Shown piece by piece: positions 18,176 to 26,937 of a stretch of DNA of 64,000 bases. The notes under the pieces were generated by a model that saw only the letters and a list, made by a program, of their open reading frames with translations, had not been told where the DNA came from and did no database searches. Position 1 is the stretch's first letter. Every line of letters begins with the position of its first letter. Origin of the DNA: Lachnospiraceae bacterium (GTDB lineage: Bacteria; Bacillota; Clostridia; Lachnospirales; Lachnospiraceae); contig JAAZZQ010000035.1 of assembly GCA_014239155.1 (NCBI GenBank), forward strand, positions 1-64,000, written 5' to 3'. The position numbers and the translations under genes were made by a program.

Positions 18176-19102
18176 CTACCATCCTTTTAAGGCTGATATT
18201 TTATACTCCAACAGTTTTCCTTCGTGATTGTCTGGGCGTTTTTTCCACTGATAAGGAGACGTTCCTATAACGCGCCTAAAATTCCGGTTAAACGTTGAAG
18301 GCGTGATAAATCCTACTCTTTCTGCCACATCTTCCATGCTAATATCTGTCTTATCAATCAAGTCACACGCTTTGCGAATCCGCACAAAGTTTACATACTC
18401 AACAGGTGTCATATTCATTTTTTCCTGAAAAACACGGCGAAAATGCGTCTCACTCATATGACATTCATTTGCCAAATCCGCAATCTTAAAATTATTTGCA
18501 TAATTTTTATCCACATATTCAATTGCATTTTCCAATTGCAAACTGTTGTTCTTTTCACAAGACTGCACAATCTCTTTTCCATTAAACCGCGCAATCTCAA
18601 ACAACAGCGAATACACAAGACCGCCAACACACTCCCGATAATAGGTGCTTTTATCTTGCATTTCCTCAAAAATTGCGCGAATCAAAGTCACAATCATTGG
18701 ATTCTCTTCAACTTTTATAAAGAATGCTCTGCTGTTAATTGCATCAAGAAACGCTCTAATTTCCTGTGCAGATTTGCCCTGCTGCCTTAGTATATCCGTT
18801 GGATTAATATATAGATACTCCCAGAATGCCATAATATCTGTGTCACTTCTGGTTATATGCAGAAAATTTGCTGGGATACAGGAAACCATACCCGCTCCAA
18901 AACGGTACTGATCCTCCTCAATAATCAAATCCCCATCTCCATAATGGCAGTATCCAATTTCTATTAGATTGTGAAAATGCATCTTGTCAATATTTTCGCC
19001 GTAAACCTGTATCCACTTTTTTCCCATTAACGCAAGAACTGTTTCATCCTGCGGTACTTCATAAAACCGAAACTCCACAGACCCCTTTTTCTTCTTCGCC
19101 AT
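18176..19102 (-). CDS. AraC-family transcriptional regulator
   Basis: An N-terminal cupin-like sugar-sensing region (about 1-150) is followed by two C-terminal helix-turn-helix motifs (IADLANECHMSETHFRRVF and MEDVAERVGFITPSTFNRNF), the standard AraC layout. The start is ATG at 19102, because the sequence just before it is a strong site (CTGGAGGAAATAAG); the ATG at 19129 overlaps the LacI gene. It lies between the LacI and lacZ genes, with a 125-bp gap before lacZ where it may act as an activator. Confidence 0.87.
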   Translation of the reverse strand: MAKKKKGSVEFRFYEVPQDETVLALMGKKWIQVYGENIDKMHFHNLIEIGYCHYGDGDLIIEEDQYRFGAGMVSCIPANFLHITRSDTDIMAFWEYLYINPTDILRQQGKSAQEIRAFLDAINSRAFFIKVEENPMIVTLIRAIFEEMQDKSTYYRECVGGLVYSLLFEIARFNGKEIVQSCEKNNSLQLENAIEYVDKNYANNFKIADLANECHMSETHFRRVFQEKMNMTPVEYVNFVRIRKACDLIDKTDISMEDVAERVGFITPSTFNRNFRRVIGTSPYQWKKRPDNHEGKLLEYKISALKGW

Positions 19103-19125
19103 CTTATTTCCTCCAGAAATATTTT

Positions 19126-20127
19126 TCAAAAAAGTGTGGATTCTCGAATAACCAGTTCATACCCCAGCAGTGTTTTTGACTCCACTTTTATCCCCTGAAT
19201 ATACTGTAACAATATTTTACATGTAAGTGCACCAAGCGCTCTATCGTCAAACCAAAGCGAAGTGACCGCCGGTTTTGCATGTTTTAACAATGTGCTGTCA
19301 TAGAATGATGCAATCTGCATTTGTTGTGGTACTTGAATCTTTTTTTCTGCCAAAACTTGTAATACTACAGAACAGACAAAATCATCCATGCAGACAATCG
19401 CCCCAACACCTGCCCGAACCAATTTTTCTGTCGCGGACACAACTTTTTCCACGCTGTCACAATTTTCTATACACAATGCCGCATTCTGTTCTATGCCAAC
19501 TGCCAAAAAAGCATCTTCGTATCCTTGCTTTCTGGTCCGATTGACAACATAGTTTTTGCTGCCGCCAATCAATCCAATTCTAGCAATTCCACTGTTTAAT
19601 ATACGACCTACCAAAGCACAACATCCTGCCCGATGATTATTGTCCACCTGCAAAATCTTTGCATCCCGCGAAGTTCCCATCATTACAAATGGAATCTTTT
19701 CTTCCTTTAAGAAAGCTGCGTTTGTGTCTTTTACCAGCGAGCGGCTAAGTATTACACCATCAACCTTTTTGTTTGCTATCATGCGCTCAAGATTTTCTGA
19801 GTGCCGACCAGTTACTGGCACAAGCATAACATCATAATCATTTGCAGACGCTTCCTCACAAATGCCCTGCATACTGTTCTGAAAAAATGGCATATCTACA
19901 AGGTTGCAATCCCCGGGAATCACCAACGCAATATTGTATGTTTTTTTCTGTGCAAGCCCTTTTGCAATTACATTTGGCTTAAAATCAGTCGCTTCAATAT
20001 AGGATAAAACCCGCTGCCTTGTCTCATCGCTAATACGCCCTTTGCCAGAGATTGCACGGGATACAGTGGTCTTAGAAACATGGAGCGCATCTGCCACATC
20101 CGCAATTGTAATCTTGGAATCTTTCAT
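19126..20127 (-). CDS. LacI-family transcriptional regulator of the galactan operon
   Basis: The N-terminal helix-turn-helix reads KITIADVADALHVSKTTVSRAI, followed by a hinge and a periplasmic-binding-protein-like sensor domain. The start at 20127 is chosen because it sits two bases after the galT stop, which suggests translational coupling; an ATG at 20139 lies inside galT. The palindrome at 22874, just downstream of the operon promoter, is its likely operator. The inducer is probably galactose or a galacto-oligosaccharide. Confidence 0.87.
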   Translation of the reverse strand: MKDSKITIADVADALHVSKTTVSRAISGKGRISDETRQRVLSYIEATDFKPNVIAKGLAQKKTYNIALVIPGDCNLVDMPFFQNSMQGICEEASANDYDVMLVPVTGRHSENLERMIANKKVDGVILSRSLVKDTNAAFLKEEKIPFVMMGTSRDAKILQVDNNHRAGCCALVGRILNSGIARIGLIGGSKNYVVNRTRKQGYEDAFLAVGIEQNAALCIENCDSVEKVVSATEKLVRAGVGAIVCMDDFVCSVVLQVLAEKKIQVPQQMQIASFYDSTLLKHAKPAVTSLWFDDRALGALTCKILLQYIQGIKVESKTLLGYELVIRESTLF

Positions 20128-20128
20128 T

Positions 20129-21640
20129 CTACAGACCATCTATAAACCGCTGGAATGCTGCTCTGCCAGCCGCATCTCGCTTGTAGACACCTGCGTGCTC
20201 AAGCACTTTTCCAAACACAATTCCAACTTCTTTCTGAATTATATCCATCACATTCTCTTTTGTGACTTCATGATACTTAGGTAAAAATGCATCCACCCAA
20301 TCTGCATGTTTCTCCAGCACTTCATTTTTGCGCAGGTCTTCTTTTGCAAGGATTGCATCTGCCAGCTGTTCCAACTCCAATTTTAATCTTGACGGCAGCA
20401 CTGCCAACCCCATCACTTCAATTAAACCAATATTTTCTTTTTTAATATGATGTAACTCTGCATGGGGGTGATACACACCAAGCGGATGCTCTTCTGTTGT
20501 GATATTGTTTCTAAGCACCAAATCCAACTCATAATTCTCTCCGCGCTTTCTAGCAATTGGTGTGATTGTATTGTGTGGCTCTCCATCTGTCTCAGCAAAA
20601 ATAAATACAGATTCATCTGTATAACCGCGCCACTTTGCAAGAATCACATCTGCAAGCGCTATAATTCGATTATAGTCTTTATGCGAAAGTCTGATAACAG
20701 ACATTGGCCACTTGACAATGCCTGCTGCAATATCTTCAAAACCTTTCACAGTAAATTCCTTTTCAATCGGCGCCTTTGCCATTGCAAATTCATAGTTTCC
20801 ACCCTGAAAATGATCATGGCTTAAAATAGATCCCCCCACAATTGGAAGATCTGCATTAGAACCTACAAAATAATGTGGAAACTGCTCTACAAAGTGAAAG
20901 AGTTTCACAAAGGTGTCATGCTCAATTTTCATAGGAATATGTTTGCTGTTAAATACAATACAGTGTTCATTGTAATATACATATGGTGAATACTGAAATC
21001 CCCATTGATTCCCCTGAATCGTAACTGGAATCACTCGATGGTTCTGTCGCGCAGGGTGATTTACGCGCCCAGCATACCCCTCATTTTCCATACAGAGCTG
21101 ACATTTTGGATAACCGCTCTGCTTTGCGCTTTTCGCTGCCGCAATCGCTTTTGGATCTTTCTCTGGTTTGGATAAATTAATGGTAATATCCATCACCCCA
21201 TATTCTGTGTCTGCCCTCCATTTTCTATCCCGTGCAATGCGATAGCGCCGAATATAGTCTGTATTCTGACTAAAAGTATAATACCAATCAGTCGCCGCCT
21301 TTGCTCCCTTCTCGTCATAAAGCTTCTGGAATTGTCGAATAACCTCAGACGGACGTGGAACCAGCATTCCCATAATTCTTGTGTCAAACAAATCCCGATA
21401 CACAATACTGTCATCAGGAAGGATTCCTTTTTCCACCGCATAGTCAAGCATTTGTTTCAGAAGTCCCTCCAAATCAAACTCCGCTGGATTAGCGATTGTT
21501 GTTGCACTCTCTGGCGCATCATAATCCTCTAACCCGAACAGCTCCAAAAGTGTGTTAGTCGTGTAAATCCTGTCAGCTTCCGCAAGAAGACCGGCTGCAA
21601 TTCCATAGTTTACAAGAGTTGCAATGTTTTCTGTAATCAT
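20129..21640 (-). CDS. galT: Galactose-1-phosphate uridylyltransferase, class II
   Basis: This enzyme of the Leloir pathway moves UMP between UDP-glucose and galactose-1-phosphate. The 503-residue length and motifs such as GGSILSHDHFQGG and HHIKKENIGLIEVMGLAVLP identify the Gram-positive class II GalT. It follows GH53 by 36 bases and is coupled to the LacI gene. galK and galE are not in the window. Confidence 0.93.
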   Translation of the reverse strand: MITENIATLVNYGIAAGLLAEADRIYTTNTLLELFGLEDYDAPESATTIANPAEFDLEGLLKQMLDYAVEKGILPDDSIVYRDLFDTRIMGMLVPRPSEVIRQFQKLYDEKGAKAATDWYYTFSQNTDYIRRYRIARDRKWRADTEYGVMDITINLSKPEKDPKAIAAAKSAKQSGYPKCQLCMENEGYAGRVNHPARQNHRVIPVTIQGNQWGFQYSPYVYYNEHCIVFNSKHIPMKIEHDTFVKLFHFVEQFPHYFVGSNADLPIVGGSILSHDHFQGGNYEFAMAKAPIEKEFTVKGFEDIAAGIVKWPMSVIRLSHKDYNRIIALADVILAKWRGYTDESVFIFAETDGEPHNTITPIARKRGENYELDLVLRNNITTEEHPLGVYHPHAELHHIKKENIGLIEVMGLAVLPSRLKLELEQLADAILAKEDLRKNEVLEKHADWVDAFLPKYHEVTKENVMDIIQKEVGIVFGKVLEHAGVYKRDAAGRAAFQRFIDGL

Positions 21641-21676
21641 AAAAATCCTCCTTTTATTTATATCTCTTTTTTTCTT

Positions 21677-22801
21677 TCACCCTTTATAATCTCTAATCAC
21701 TTCCAACGCGGGAAGTGCATTTCCGTCATAATCAAACAACGCTTGATTCGCCCATTCATTTCCGCCGGGTCCCACCTCTTTAATATAAGCGAGTGCCTCA
21801 TCTGTTGCCCAGCCACTTCCTGCCACTGGAAGCCAACCTGCCTCCCAGTAAAAGAAACCTCTGCACTTGTGTTCTGGCACTTTCTCAAGCACTTCAAGAA
21901 ACGCCTTTATAAATGCACACTGTCCTTCTTTTGTCATTGGAAATGGCACTTTCTCACAGAGCGCGGGTTTTGTCGCCATACCTTTTCTATTTTCTGGAGC
22001 GAGCTTCTCATAATCCGCATAATCTTCAAGTGTATGTCCCATTGAGACTTCCGCAATTACAAGTTCCTTTCCATAGCGAACCGCAATATCATTCATATTG
22101 TTTGACAAATCTTCCAGTGTCCCATGCCAGAATGGATAATAAGATAATCCAATCACATCAAAATCTGCCCCTTTGTTTACATTGATGTACTGGTCAAACC
22201 ACTCCCGATACAGCGCATTGTTCCCACCATTATCCAAGTGTATCATAATCTTTGCCGTGGGACATGCTTCCTTTACCGCCTTGATGCCTGCACTGACAAA
22301 CCGCGCAATATTTGCATAATTTGGCGTTTGCCCCTCCGGCCAAAGCAATCCATTTGACAATTCATTTCCAACTTGTACCATATCTGGCACAATTGCATCT
22401 TTTTGTAAACGATTCATTATTTCCTTAGTAAAATCATGCACTGCCTGCTCAAGCTGGTCTGCGTTAAAGTTTGCCCACGCCTTTGGCTTGCGCTGTTTAC
22501 CAGGGTCTGCCCAAAAATCACTGTAGTGAAAATCAAGCAATATGCCAAGCCCTGCCGCCTTTACACGCTTAGCCATGCGAAGCATTGTGTCATAGTCCGT
22601 ATTTCCGGCACCATATGGTTTTCCATCAGAAGATTTTGGGTCATTCCAAAGCCGCAGCCGGATATAATTCGTGCCATAATCCTTTAGAATCTGAATTAAG
22701 TCCCCCTCTTTGCCATGATCATAAAATTTTGCACCAAGCTTTTCAATCTCATCTAATGAGGAAATATCCATTCCTTTAATATAATCCAACATATCTTTCA
22801 C
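21677..22801 (-). CDS. Endo-beta-1,4-galactanase, GH53, without signal peptide
   Basis: GH53 enzymes cut beta-1,4-galactan, a side chain of pectin. The barrel runs through the whole 374 residues. The acid/base is Glu147 (MVQVGNEL) and the nucleophile Glu251 (LVIAEVSMG). There is no signal peptide or anchor, so the enzyme should act in the cytoplasm on imported galacto-oligosaccharides. Start is GTG at 22801 with GGAG 7 bases upstream; the ATG nine bases in is an alternative. It is the first gene of the operon, behind a TTGACT/TATGAT promoter. Confidence 0.92.
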   Translation of the reverse strand: MKDMLDYIKGMDISSLDEIEKLGAKFYDHGKEGDLIQILKDYGTNYIRLRLWNDPKSSDGKPYGAGNTDYDTMLRMAKRVKAAGLGILLDFHYSDFWADPGKQRKPKAWANFNADQLEQAVHDFTKEIMNRLQKDAIVPDMVQVGNELSNGLLWPEGQTPNYANIARFVSAGIKAVKEACPTAKIMIHLDNGGNNALYREWFDQYINVNKGADFDVIGLSYYPFWHGTLEDLSNNMNDIAVRYGKELVIAEVSMGHTLEDYADYEKLAPENRKGMATKPALCEKVPFPMTKEGQCAFIKAFLEVLEKVPEHKCRGFFYWEAGWLPVAGSGWATDEALAYIKEVGPGGNEWANQALFDYDGNALPALEVIRDYKG

Positions 22802-22873
22802 CCTTTTTCTCCAATCTTATTTTTTAAGCGATAGGAATCTATCTTATTGTCATACAATCGCATATAAATTGTT

Positions 22874-22891
22874 TGCGCAACCGTTTGCGCA
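22874..22891. promoter_or_regulatory. LacI-type operator TGCGCAACCGTTTGCGCA
   Basis: An 18-bp palindrome with one mismatched pair and a CG centre, typical of LacI-family operators. It lies 10 bases downstream of the -10 box, across the expected transcription start, ideal for repression by the LacI gene of this operon. Confidence 0.75.
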
Positions 22892-22900
22892 TCTGAATTT

Positions 22901-22929
22901 ATCATAACAGCACACCAAAAAGAAGTCAA
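22901..22929 (-). promoter_or_regulatory. Promoter of the galactan operon
   Basis: On the minus strand TTGACT (22929-22924) and TATGAT (22906-22901) are separated by 17 bases, a near-consensus sigma-A promoter about 100 bases before the GH53 start. Confidence 0.75.
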
Positions 22930-23052
22930 TACATCTACCTTAAATTTCTATGTGAGAAAATAACTACTTCTTTTTAGTACTTTTGTACAATAAAGAACCC
23001 TTACTTCACTATGCAAATGTGAAAAAATCTTTATTTTTTTATGAAAATGTGC

Positions 23053-23058
23053 TATAAT
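23053..23058 (+). promoter_or_regulatory. Extended -10 promoter of the ABC exporter
   Basis: TGCTATAAT lies about 135 bases before the exporter ATG. No clear -35 is seen, as expected for an extended -10 promoter. Confidence 0.55.
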
Positions 23059-23192
23059 ATCTCTATTCTCCCCTCTCTATACTGTCATAACATACAAAAC
23101 AAAAAGAAACGGTATGTAAAACATTAACATATTATTAATTCATTCTTGAATTTATCCACAGACCGTTTCGTACCAAGAAATAGGAGTACAAT

Positions 23193-25043
23193 ATGGAAAA
23201 CGAAACACAAAAATCAAAAAAGAAAAAAACCTTCACCTTTTTGTACAGTCTAAAAAGCTGGCTTTCCAAACTTTATCATGAATCTCCCCCCTTTGTCTTA
23301 CTACTTATCATGCAGGTGCCATTACAGCTTGGAATTTTACTGTTAGAAAACTATTTTCCTTCTGTGCTGGTAGCGGATATTGCAGAGCACAAGACCCTTA
23401 GTCTGATACTTGTTGATTTGATATTGCTTGGTGGTGGGCTCAATCTAATGCATATCGCACAAAACTGGGCAGAACAGACACAGGTGATTGCTGGGGAAAA
23501 ATTGCGCTATCTGCATTCTATGGAACTTACGGAAACGCTCATTGGCACTGAGTATGCCAAGACAGAAAAACCAGAACGGCAGCACGTGTTTGAAAAATTG
23601 CAGGAAATGCATATATGGTCCGATAATTTTACAAAAAAGCTTATGGACTCCCTGCGATTTGCGCTGACTGGCGTCTTTGGCATAATACTCTATGTTACCA
23701 TTCTAGCTCGAATTTCTCTATGGATTCCTTTTTTGTGCATTGGCGGAACATTACTTAACTTCTATGTGTGTGCAAGGTGCAACCGTTGGGAAGTCAACAA
23801 TCGTCATAAATGGTGGGCTCTGGACAACCAAATGCAATATCTAAGCCTTACACTTTCCTCTTATGAGTCGGCAAAAGATATACATCTGTATCATATGCCA
23901 TCATGGCTTGGAAAGCTATACCACGGAGTGCTCGCAGAACGATTGCGCTGCACAGTGCGTCAACAGGCAAACTACTATATGATGACACTCTCTTCAAGAC
24001 TTATTTGGCTTGTGACAGAAATCACTGCTTCTTTGTATCTAATTTACTGCGCAGGTCAAGGAAATCTGACTGCCGCACAATGCGTCTTTTACTTTGGAGC
24101 AGTTAACAGTTTTTCTATGTGCTGCAATGCGGTTATATGGCAATTCAAAAATCTACATGAGACAGCCTTAAATATCGAGGAGAACGAACAATATATTGCG
24201 GACCTTCAATCCAATGAAAACGATGATAACAACACGGAACTGCAACTTCCCAAAAACCACGTTCCTGAAATCCGCTTTGAAGATGTCACCTTTCAGTATG
24301 AAGGCTCCGACGAACCGATTATCCGCAATATGAATCTCACGATTAAACCAGGTGAAAATCTTGCTATAGTAGGACTAAATGGCGCAGGTAAAACAACGTT
24401 TATTAAACTTTTATGCGGCTTTTATCATCCCACATCTGGTCGAATACTAATTGACGGAATAGACCGCCGCAAGTATAGCAGTTCTTCTTGGCTTCATTAC
24501 TTTACCGGTGTTTTCCAAGATACAACATTTCTCCCATTTACGCTCCGCGAAAATCTAGTGCCAGAAAGTGATGTAAACGAGGCACAATTGTGGGAATGTC
24601 TAAAGCTAGCGAATTTGGACGAAAAAATTAGCAAGCTGCCCGATGGACTAGACACAGTGTTTGGCATGGGAATCATTGACAATGCAGTCGAATTTTCTGG
24701 CGGTGAACTTCAGAAATTAATGCTTGCGCGTGCACTCTATAAACAGGCACCGCTCATGATTCTAGATGAGCCAACAGCCGCACTTGACCCGTTGATGGAA
24801 AATGAATTATATGAACGCTACCGTGATTTCTCAATGGGTAAAACGACTGTTTTTATCTCTCACAGACTTGCCAGCACGCACTTCTGTGATCGAATCCTTC
24901 TAATGGAAAACGGTGTGATTGCGGAGATGGGAACACATAAGGAGCTCATTGAAAAAGGCGGAAAATATACTGAAATGTACCAATTGCAGAGCAAATACTA
25001 TCAACTGTCGGAAGCAGGATTGGAAGGAGAGATGGTTATCTAA
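23193..25043 (+). CDS. ABC exporter half-transporter A
   Basis: A 616-residue fused membrane-ATPase protein. Six membrane segments in about the first 330 residues are followed by an ATPase with Walker A GLNGAGKTT, signature FSGGELQKLMLAR, Walker B LMILDEPTAALD and the switch His in FISHRLAS. Its stop overlaps the start of the second half-transporter by one base, so the two surely form a heterodimer. The family exports drugs, lipids or peptides; no substrate gene is nearby. It is on the opposite strand to the galactan operon. Confidence 0.9.
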   Translation: MENETQKSKKKKTFTFLYSLKSWLSKLYHESPPFVLLLIMQVPLQLGILLLENYFPSVLVADIAEHKTLSLILVDLILLGGGLNLMHIAQNWAEQTQVIAGEKLRYLHSMELTETLIGTEYAKTEKPERQHVFEKLQEMHIWSDNFTKKLMDSLRFALTGVFGIILYVTILARISLWIPFLCIGGTLLNFYVCARCNRWEVNNRHKWWALDNQMQYLSLTLSSYESAKDIHLYHMPSWLGKLYHGVLAERLRCTVRQQANYYMMTLSSRLIWLVTEITASLYLIYCAGQGNLTAAQCVFYFGAVNSFSMCCNAVIWQFKNLHETALNIEENEQYIADLQSNENDDNNTELQLPKNHVPEIRFEDVTFQYEGSDEPIIRNMNLTIKPGENLAIVGLNGAGKTTFIKLLCGFYHPTSGRILIDGIDRRKYSSSSWLHYFTGVFQDTTFLPFTLRENLVPESDVNEAQLWECLKLANLDEKISKLPDGLDTVFGMGIIDNAVEFSGGELQKLMLARALYKQAPLMILDEPTAALDPLMENELYERYRDFSMGKTTVFISHRLASTHFCDRILLMENGVIAEMGTHKELIEKGGKYTEMYQLQSKYYQLSEAGLEGEMVI

Positions 25044-26890
25044 TGAAAGTCAAAAAAGGAAGTGCATGGTCCAGTTTAATGCGGGCATTGAAAATGCTGA
25101 TGAAAGATTCCCCGCTACTAATTCCTTGCACGTTTGTTATGGCGGCATTTGAGGCAGCCTCCCCCTATATCAGCATTCTGCTCTCGGCAGAAATCGTCAC
25201 ACAACTTACCTTGCCAGACAGAGATATAAAACATTTATTTTTTCTTGCTATTGTAATGGCAGTCGCAAACTGTATTGTTAGACTTCTACTATCATTTTTA
25301 TATCAATTTCAAGATGTGCTTAAATATCGACAAATGAAGATTATTGATGGAAAGGTCGCAGAAAAATCGTGGCAAATGGACTATGAGACCGTCTGTGATC
25401 CCAAAGTGCATGAAAAGGCAAACATTATTCCCCACTGGGGATATGAACACGGTGTACTCGCCCTCGTCAAACAAATAAGTGAAATCTTAAGCGCTTTGTT
25501 TACAATCGCTATTTCGATAATGTTGGTCATTGAATTTTTTTCACTTAAAACCACAGGAGACAGCGCGCTTTCACAGGCACTAAACCATTGGCTGTCGCTA
25601 GTGATTTTCCTTGCCTTCTTTGGGCTATCAGCATACCACAATATCTGGGCGGCTGCCAAGATACAAAAAGTGCGCTATCAAACAGACAATGATATTGAAC
25701 AACCCTTTAATCAAGTTATGAACATTTTGGAATCCTGTTGTGCAGAATACCAACACGGAAAAGACTTGCGTATGTTTCGTGCACAGGGAATGGTATGTCA
25801 TCACCTTTCAGCACTGTTTGATAAGCTTACAGCACTCCAGACAAACGCGAAAAAATATGCAAAAAAGATGATCCTTACATCATTTCTCTCAGCGCGTGCT
25901 TTTCACCTATTTACATATATTTTTGTAGGATTAAAAGCATTATATGGAGCATTTGGCGCAGGTAGCCTGCTAAAATACACAGGAATGGTAGAACAGATGA
26001 ACGACGGTATTGGCAGAATGTGCAATGGTATTCGAGATGTCTTGCAGAATATCCACTATATTGACGATTACTTTGCATATCAAGATTTGGAAAACCGCAC
26101 ATCTACAGGCACCAAACCAATCACCGAGGATATTTTAAACGATTATGTGTTTGAGTTTCGCAATGTAACTTTCACATATCCTGGCACAGAGACTCCAAGT
26201 CTAAAAAATATTAACTGTGTGCTAAGAAAAAAAGAAAAAGTCGCTATTGTTGGGCGAAATGGTTCTGGAAAAACAACATTTATCAAACTGCTTTGTCGTC
26301 TTTACGACCCGCAGGAGGGTGCAATCCTGCTAAACGGAACAGATATTCGAGAATACCGTTATGAAGACTATCTAAAATTTTTCTCCACTGTATTCCAAGA
26401 TTTCTGTATCTTTGCACTACAATTAGGTGAGAATGTAGCATCGGAGAGTGTTTATAATGAAAATGACGTAATACAGGCGCTTAAAAATGCCGGATTTGAA
26501 GAACGACTAAAAACGCTGCCAAATGGATTACAAACCCAGCTCTACAAATATTTCTATGATGATGGTGTTGAACTTTCTGGCGGTGAAAAACAGAAAGTCG
26601 CTATTGCAAGATGCCTATATAAAGATGCACCCTACGCGATTTTAGATGAACCAACAGCCGCACTTGACCCAGTGGCTGAGGCTGATATATATCAGCGAAT
26701 GAACCAATTTATCGAAGGAAAAGGAGCTATTTACATTTCTCATCGCTTGTCTAGCTGCCACTTTTGCGATTGTATTATGGTGTTTGAAAATGGACAACTT
26801 GTCGAGACTGGTACGCACGAAGCGTTGCTCGCCGCCGCTGGTCTGTATCAAAAACTATGGCACGCACAGGCAAAATATTACCAATCTTAA
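25043..26890 (+). CDS. ABC exporter half-transporter B
   Basis: A 615-residue partner with the same layout: membrane domain, then ATPase with GRNGSGKTT, LSGGEKQKVAIAR, YAILDEPTAALD and YISHRLSS. Both halves keep the catalytic Glu after Walker B, so both ATP sites look active, unlike many asymmetric exporters. Translation is coupled to gene A through a TAATG overlap. Confidence 0.9.
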   Translation: MKVKKGSAWSSLMRALKMLMKDSPLLIPCTFVMAAFEAASPYISILLSAEIVTQLTLPDRDIKHLFFLAIVMAVANCIVRLLLSFLYQFQDVLKYRQMKIIDGKVAEKSWQMDYETVCDPKVHEKANIIPHWGYEHGVLALVKQISEILSALFTIAISIMLVIEFFSLKTTGDSALSQALNHWLSLVIFLAFFGLSAYHNIWAAAKIQKVRYQTDNDIEQPFNQVMNILESCCAEYQHGKDLRMFRAQGMVCHHLSALFDKLTALQTNAKKYAKKMILTSFLSARAFHLFTYIFVGLKALYGAFGAGSLLKYTGMVEQMNDGIGRMCNGIRDVLQNIHYIDDYFAYQDLENRTSTGTKPITEDILNDYVFEFRNVTFTYPGTETPSLKNINCVLRKKEKVAIVGRNGSGKTTFIKLLCRLYDPQEGAILLNGTDIREYRYEDYLKFFSTVFQDFCIFALQLGENVASESVYNENDVIQALKNAGFEERLKTLPNGLQTQLYKYFYDDGVELSGGEKQKVAIARCLYKDAPYAILDEPTAALDPVAEADIYQRMNQFIEGKGAIYISHRLSSCHFCDCIMVFENGQLVETGTHEALLAAAGLYQKLWHAQAKYYQS

Positions 26891-26899
26891 TCTCTATCA

Positions 26900-26937
26900 A
26901 ACAAGAAAGAGGATGCATAAGCACCCTCTTTCTTGTT
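26900..26937. terminator. Convergent terminator, exporter / GH20
   Basis: A perfect 13-bp stem (AACAAGAAAGAGG with its complement, 26900-26912 and 26925-26937) between convergent genes. The exporter stops 10 bases before it and the GH20 stop codon overlaps its right arm. Confidence 0.75.

Larger units (their letters stand above)
22802..23192. other. Divergent promoter region, galactan operon / ABC exporter
   Basis: This 391-bp gap holds the leftward promoter and operator of the galactan operon and the rightward promoter of the exporter. Near the exporter end GAAACGGT (23106) and ACCGTTTC (23162) form a long-range inverted repeat that includes the leader. No ORF. Confidence 0.6.
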
